Positions 3,250 to 5,069 of a stretch of DNA of 5,069 nt are shown here, one piece after another (position 1 is the first letter of the stretch; each line of letters starts with the position of its first letter). Origin of the DNA: Haloferacaceae archaeon PL-Br10_E2g29 (lineage in GTDB: Archaea > Halobacteriota > Halobacteria > Halobacteriales > Haloferacaceae); contig LKMS01000130.1 of assembly GCA_001563965.1 (NCBI GenBank), forward strand, positions 1 through 5,069, in the 5' to 3' direction. Both the position numbers and the translations under genes were made by a program. The notes under the pieces were generated by a model. It saw only the letters and a program-made list of their open reading frames with translations. It had not been told where the DNA came from and searched no databases.

Positions 3250-5069
3250 ATGGGACAGACGCTTACGGAAAAAATCCTCGACGACCACCTCGTGGAAGGG
3301 GAGCTCACCCCCGGAGAGGAGATCGGGATCGAGATCGACCAGACGCTGACGCAGGACACCACCGGCACGATGGTTTGGCTCCAGTTCGAGGCACTCGGCC
3401 TCGAAGACGTCCAGACCGAACTGGCTGCACAGTACTGTGACCACCAGACCTACCAGTTCGACTTTAAGAACACCGACGACCACCGCTTCCTCCGCTCGGC
3501 CGCAGGAACGTTCGGGGCGCACTTTTCGCGACCCGGCAACGGTATTTGTCACAACGTCCACAAGGAGAACTTCGCCGCCCCCGGCAAGACGCTGCTCGGC
3601 TCGGACAGCCACACGCCAACGCCCGGCGGCCTCGGCCAACTCGCGATCGGTGCGGGTGGCCTCGATATCGCCGTTGCGATGGGTGGGGGCCCCTACTACG
3701 TCGAAATGCCCGAAGTCGTCAACGTCCGACTCGAAGGCGAACTCCCCGAATGGAGCTCCGCCAAGGACGTTATTCTCGAGATGCTCCGACGGCTCTCCGT
3801 GAAGGGCGGCGTCGGCAAGGTCTTCGAGTACAGCGGTCCCGGTGTCGAGACGCTCACCGTTCCCGAGCGAACGACGATCACCAACATGGGAACCGAACTC
3901 GGCGCAACGTCGTCGATCTTCCCAACTGACGAGCGAACCAAAGACTACCTTGAGCGACTCGGTCGCGGCGAGGACTTCGTCGACATCGGTCCCGATGCCG
4001 ACGCCGAGTACGCCGACGAGATCGTGATCGATCTCTCGGAGATCGAACCGCTCATCGCCTGCCCAAGCATGCCCGACAAGGTCGTGCCAGTCCGCGAAGT
4101 CGCCGGCGAGCGCGTCGAGCAGGTCATGATCGGCTCGTGTACCAACGGTGGCTACGAGGACATTCTGCCCGGCGCAAAAATGCTCAAAGGTCGCGAAATC
4201 GCGATGCACACCGAGATGATCATCGCTCCCGCCTCGAAGCAGTCCGCCGAAATCCTGGCCCGTCAGGGCTGGGTCGCCGAACTGATGGCCGCCGGGGTCA
4301 ACTTCTCGGAGGCAACCTGTGGTGCCTGTATCGGCATCGGTCACGTTCCCGGCAGCGACTCCGTTTCGCTGCGAACCTTCAACCGCAACTTCGAGGGTCG
4401 CTCGGGCATCGAAGACGACAACGTCTATCTCTGCTCGCCGGAGGTCGCCACCGCCGCCGCCATCGCTGGCGAGATCATCGACCCACGCGATCTGGCCGAG
4501 GATCTCGGCGATATGGACGCACCCGGCGTCGAGCTCCCCGAAAAGTACAACGGCTCGAAAACCGACCTCATCGCACCCGACGAAGCCATCGACGACACAC
4601 TCATCAAAGGCCCCAACATCGGCGACGTGCCGCTGAAAGAGCCGCTCGGCGAGACCGTTGGCGGCGAGACGATCCTCAAAATGGACGACAACATCACGAC
4701 CGACCACATCATCCCCGCAACGGCGGATATCCTGATGTACCGGTCGAACATCGAGAAGCTCTCGGAGTACACGCTCTCGCGCGTTGACGACACGTTCGCC
4801 GAGCGCGCAAAGGCCGCTCCCGGTGGCGTGCTCGTTGCCGGCGAAAACTACGGGCAGGGCTCCTCACGCGAACACGCCGCGTTGTGTCCGATGTATCTCG
4901 GCATCGAAGCCGTCTTCGCCCAGAGCTTCGCCCGCATCCACAAGGCGAACCTGTTCAACTTCGGGATCGTCCCGCTGGTGATCGACGACGAGATCTACGG
5001 AAAAATCGAGCAGGGCGACCACATCGAAATCGTCGACGACATCGGCGAGGGCATCCGCTCGGGTGCCGA
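3250..5069 (+). CDS. acn: Aconitate hydratase (aconitase), missing the C-terminal end at the window edge
   Basis: It isomerises citrate to isocitrate through cis-aconitate in the TCA cycle, in the cytoplasm, using a [4Fe-4S] cluster. The frame starts MGQTLTEKILDDHLVEGEL and stays open for 606 codons to the edge with no stop or frameshift; about 50 more residues would be expected. Cluster ligands are C297 (GSCTNG) and C357 and C360 (CGAC). Active-site residues known from mitochondrial aconitase are present: D64-H65 (YCDHQT), D119-S120-H121 (SDSHT), N378, R379 and R384 (NRNFEGR), and S538-S539-R540 in the swivelling domain (GENYGQGSSREH). TTDHIIPA (483-490) opens that domain. The single-chain form with the swivel domain at the C-terminus separates it from the two-subunit 3-isopropylmalate dehydratase. 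There is no Shine-Dalgarno sequence, and the TATA box lies about 30 nt upstream. Its promoter holds a perfect inverted repeat, so it may be under specific control. Confidence 0.97.
   Translation, partial: MGQTLTEKILDDHLVEGELTPGEEIGIEIDQTLTQDTTGTMVWLQFEALGLEDVQTELAAQYCDHQTYQFDFKNTDDHRFLRSAAGTFGAHFSRPGNGICHNVHKENFAAPGKTLLGSDSHTPTPGGLGQLAIGAGGLDIAVAMGGGPYYVEMPEVVNVRLEGELPEWSSAKDVILEMLRRLSVKGGVGKVFEYSGPGVETLTVPERTTITNMGTELGATSSIFPTDERTKDYLERLGRGEDFVDIGPDADAEYADEIVIDLSEIEPLIACPSMPDKVVPVREVAGERVEQVMIGSCTNGGYEDILPGAKMLKGREIAMHTEMIIAPASKQSAEILARQGWVAELMAAGVNFSEATCGACIGIGHVPGSDSVSLRTFNRNFEGRSGIEDDNVYLCSPEVATAAAIAGEIIDPRDLAEDLGDMDAPGVELPEKYNGSKTDLIAPDEAIDDTLIKGPNIGDVPLKEPLGETVGGETILKMDDNITTDHIIPATADILMYRSNIEKLSEYTLSRVDDTFAERAKAAPGGVLVAGENYGQGSSREHAALCPMYLGIEAVFAQSFARIHKANLFNFGIVPLVIDDEIYGKIEQGDHIEIVDDIGEGIRSGA

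Noticed and set aside
3196..4707. A 503-codon open frame on the minus strand
   Set aside because: It is antisense to aconitase, whose frame has all catalytic and cluster residues. The antisense product has no recognisable motif and is a codon-bias shadow.

Overview
The window looks like chromosomal DNA of a halophilic archaeon (class Halobacteria). The evidence is high GC with GC-rich third codon positions, strongly acidic predicted proteins, AT-rich TATA-like boxes 25-30 nt upstream of start codons with no Shine-Dalgarno sequence (leaderless transcripts), an archaeal tRNA gene without an encoded CCA end, and a near-typical haloarchaeal aconitase. The genus cannot be told from this window.

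Layout: (1) 1-246, minus strand, is the N-terminal part of a ferredoxin-type nitrite/sulfite reductase that runs off the left edge. (2) 332-655, minus strand, is a 107-residue four-cysteine protein, probably zinc-binding, upstream of the reductase on the same strand. (3) 874-1343, plus strand, is a two-gene unit of small hydrophilic proteins (55 and 101 residues) joined by a 4-nt GTGA overlap. The second carries three perfect 21-bp tandem repeats that encode an acidic tail. (4) 1483-2139, plus strand, is a 218-residue DNA-binding protein with a ParB-like helix-turn-helix and a ribbon-helix-helix-like C-terminus. (5) 2224-2297 is tRNA-Lys(UUU). (6) 2298-2596 holds no convincing gene. It contains a second copy of the tRNA 3' end, an inverted copy of the tRNA T-arm, a purine-rich linker, an 18-bp near-repeat that forms hairpins, and T-tracts. 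(7) 2597-3061, minus strand, is a dUTPase/dCTP deaminase superfamily protein. (8) 3250 to the right edge, plus strand, is aconitate hydratase, divergent from (7) and lacking its C-terminal end.

The conserved genes are housekeeping: nitrite or sulfite assimilation, dUTP removal, the TCA cycle and lysine decoding. They are not one pathway. Most units seem to be transcribed alone or in pairs. The least explained parts are the 300 bp after tRNA-Lys, which resemble a relic integration site or tRNA-derived repeat; the aconitase promoter, whose TATA box sits exactly inside a perfect 8-bp inverted repeat; and the small acidic gene pair. I found no CRISPR array, transposase, integrase, rRNA or defence system.
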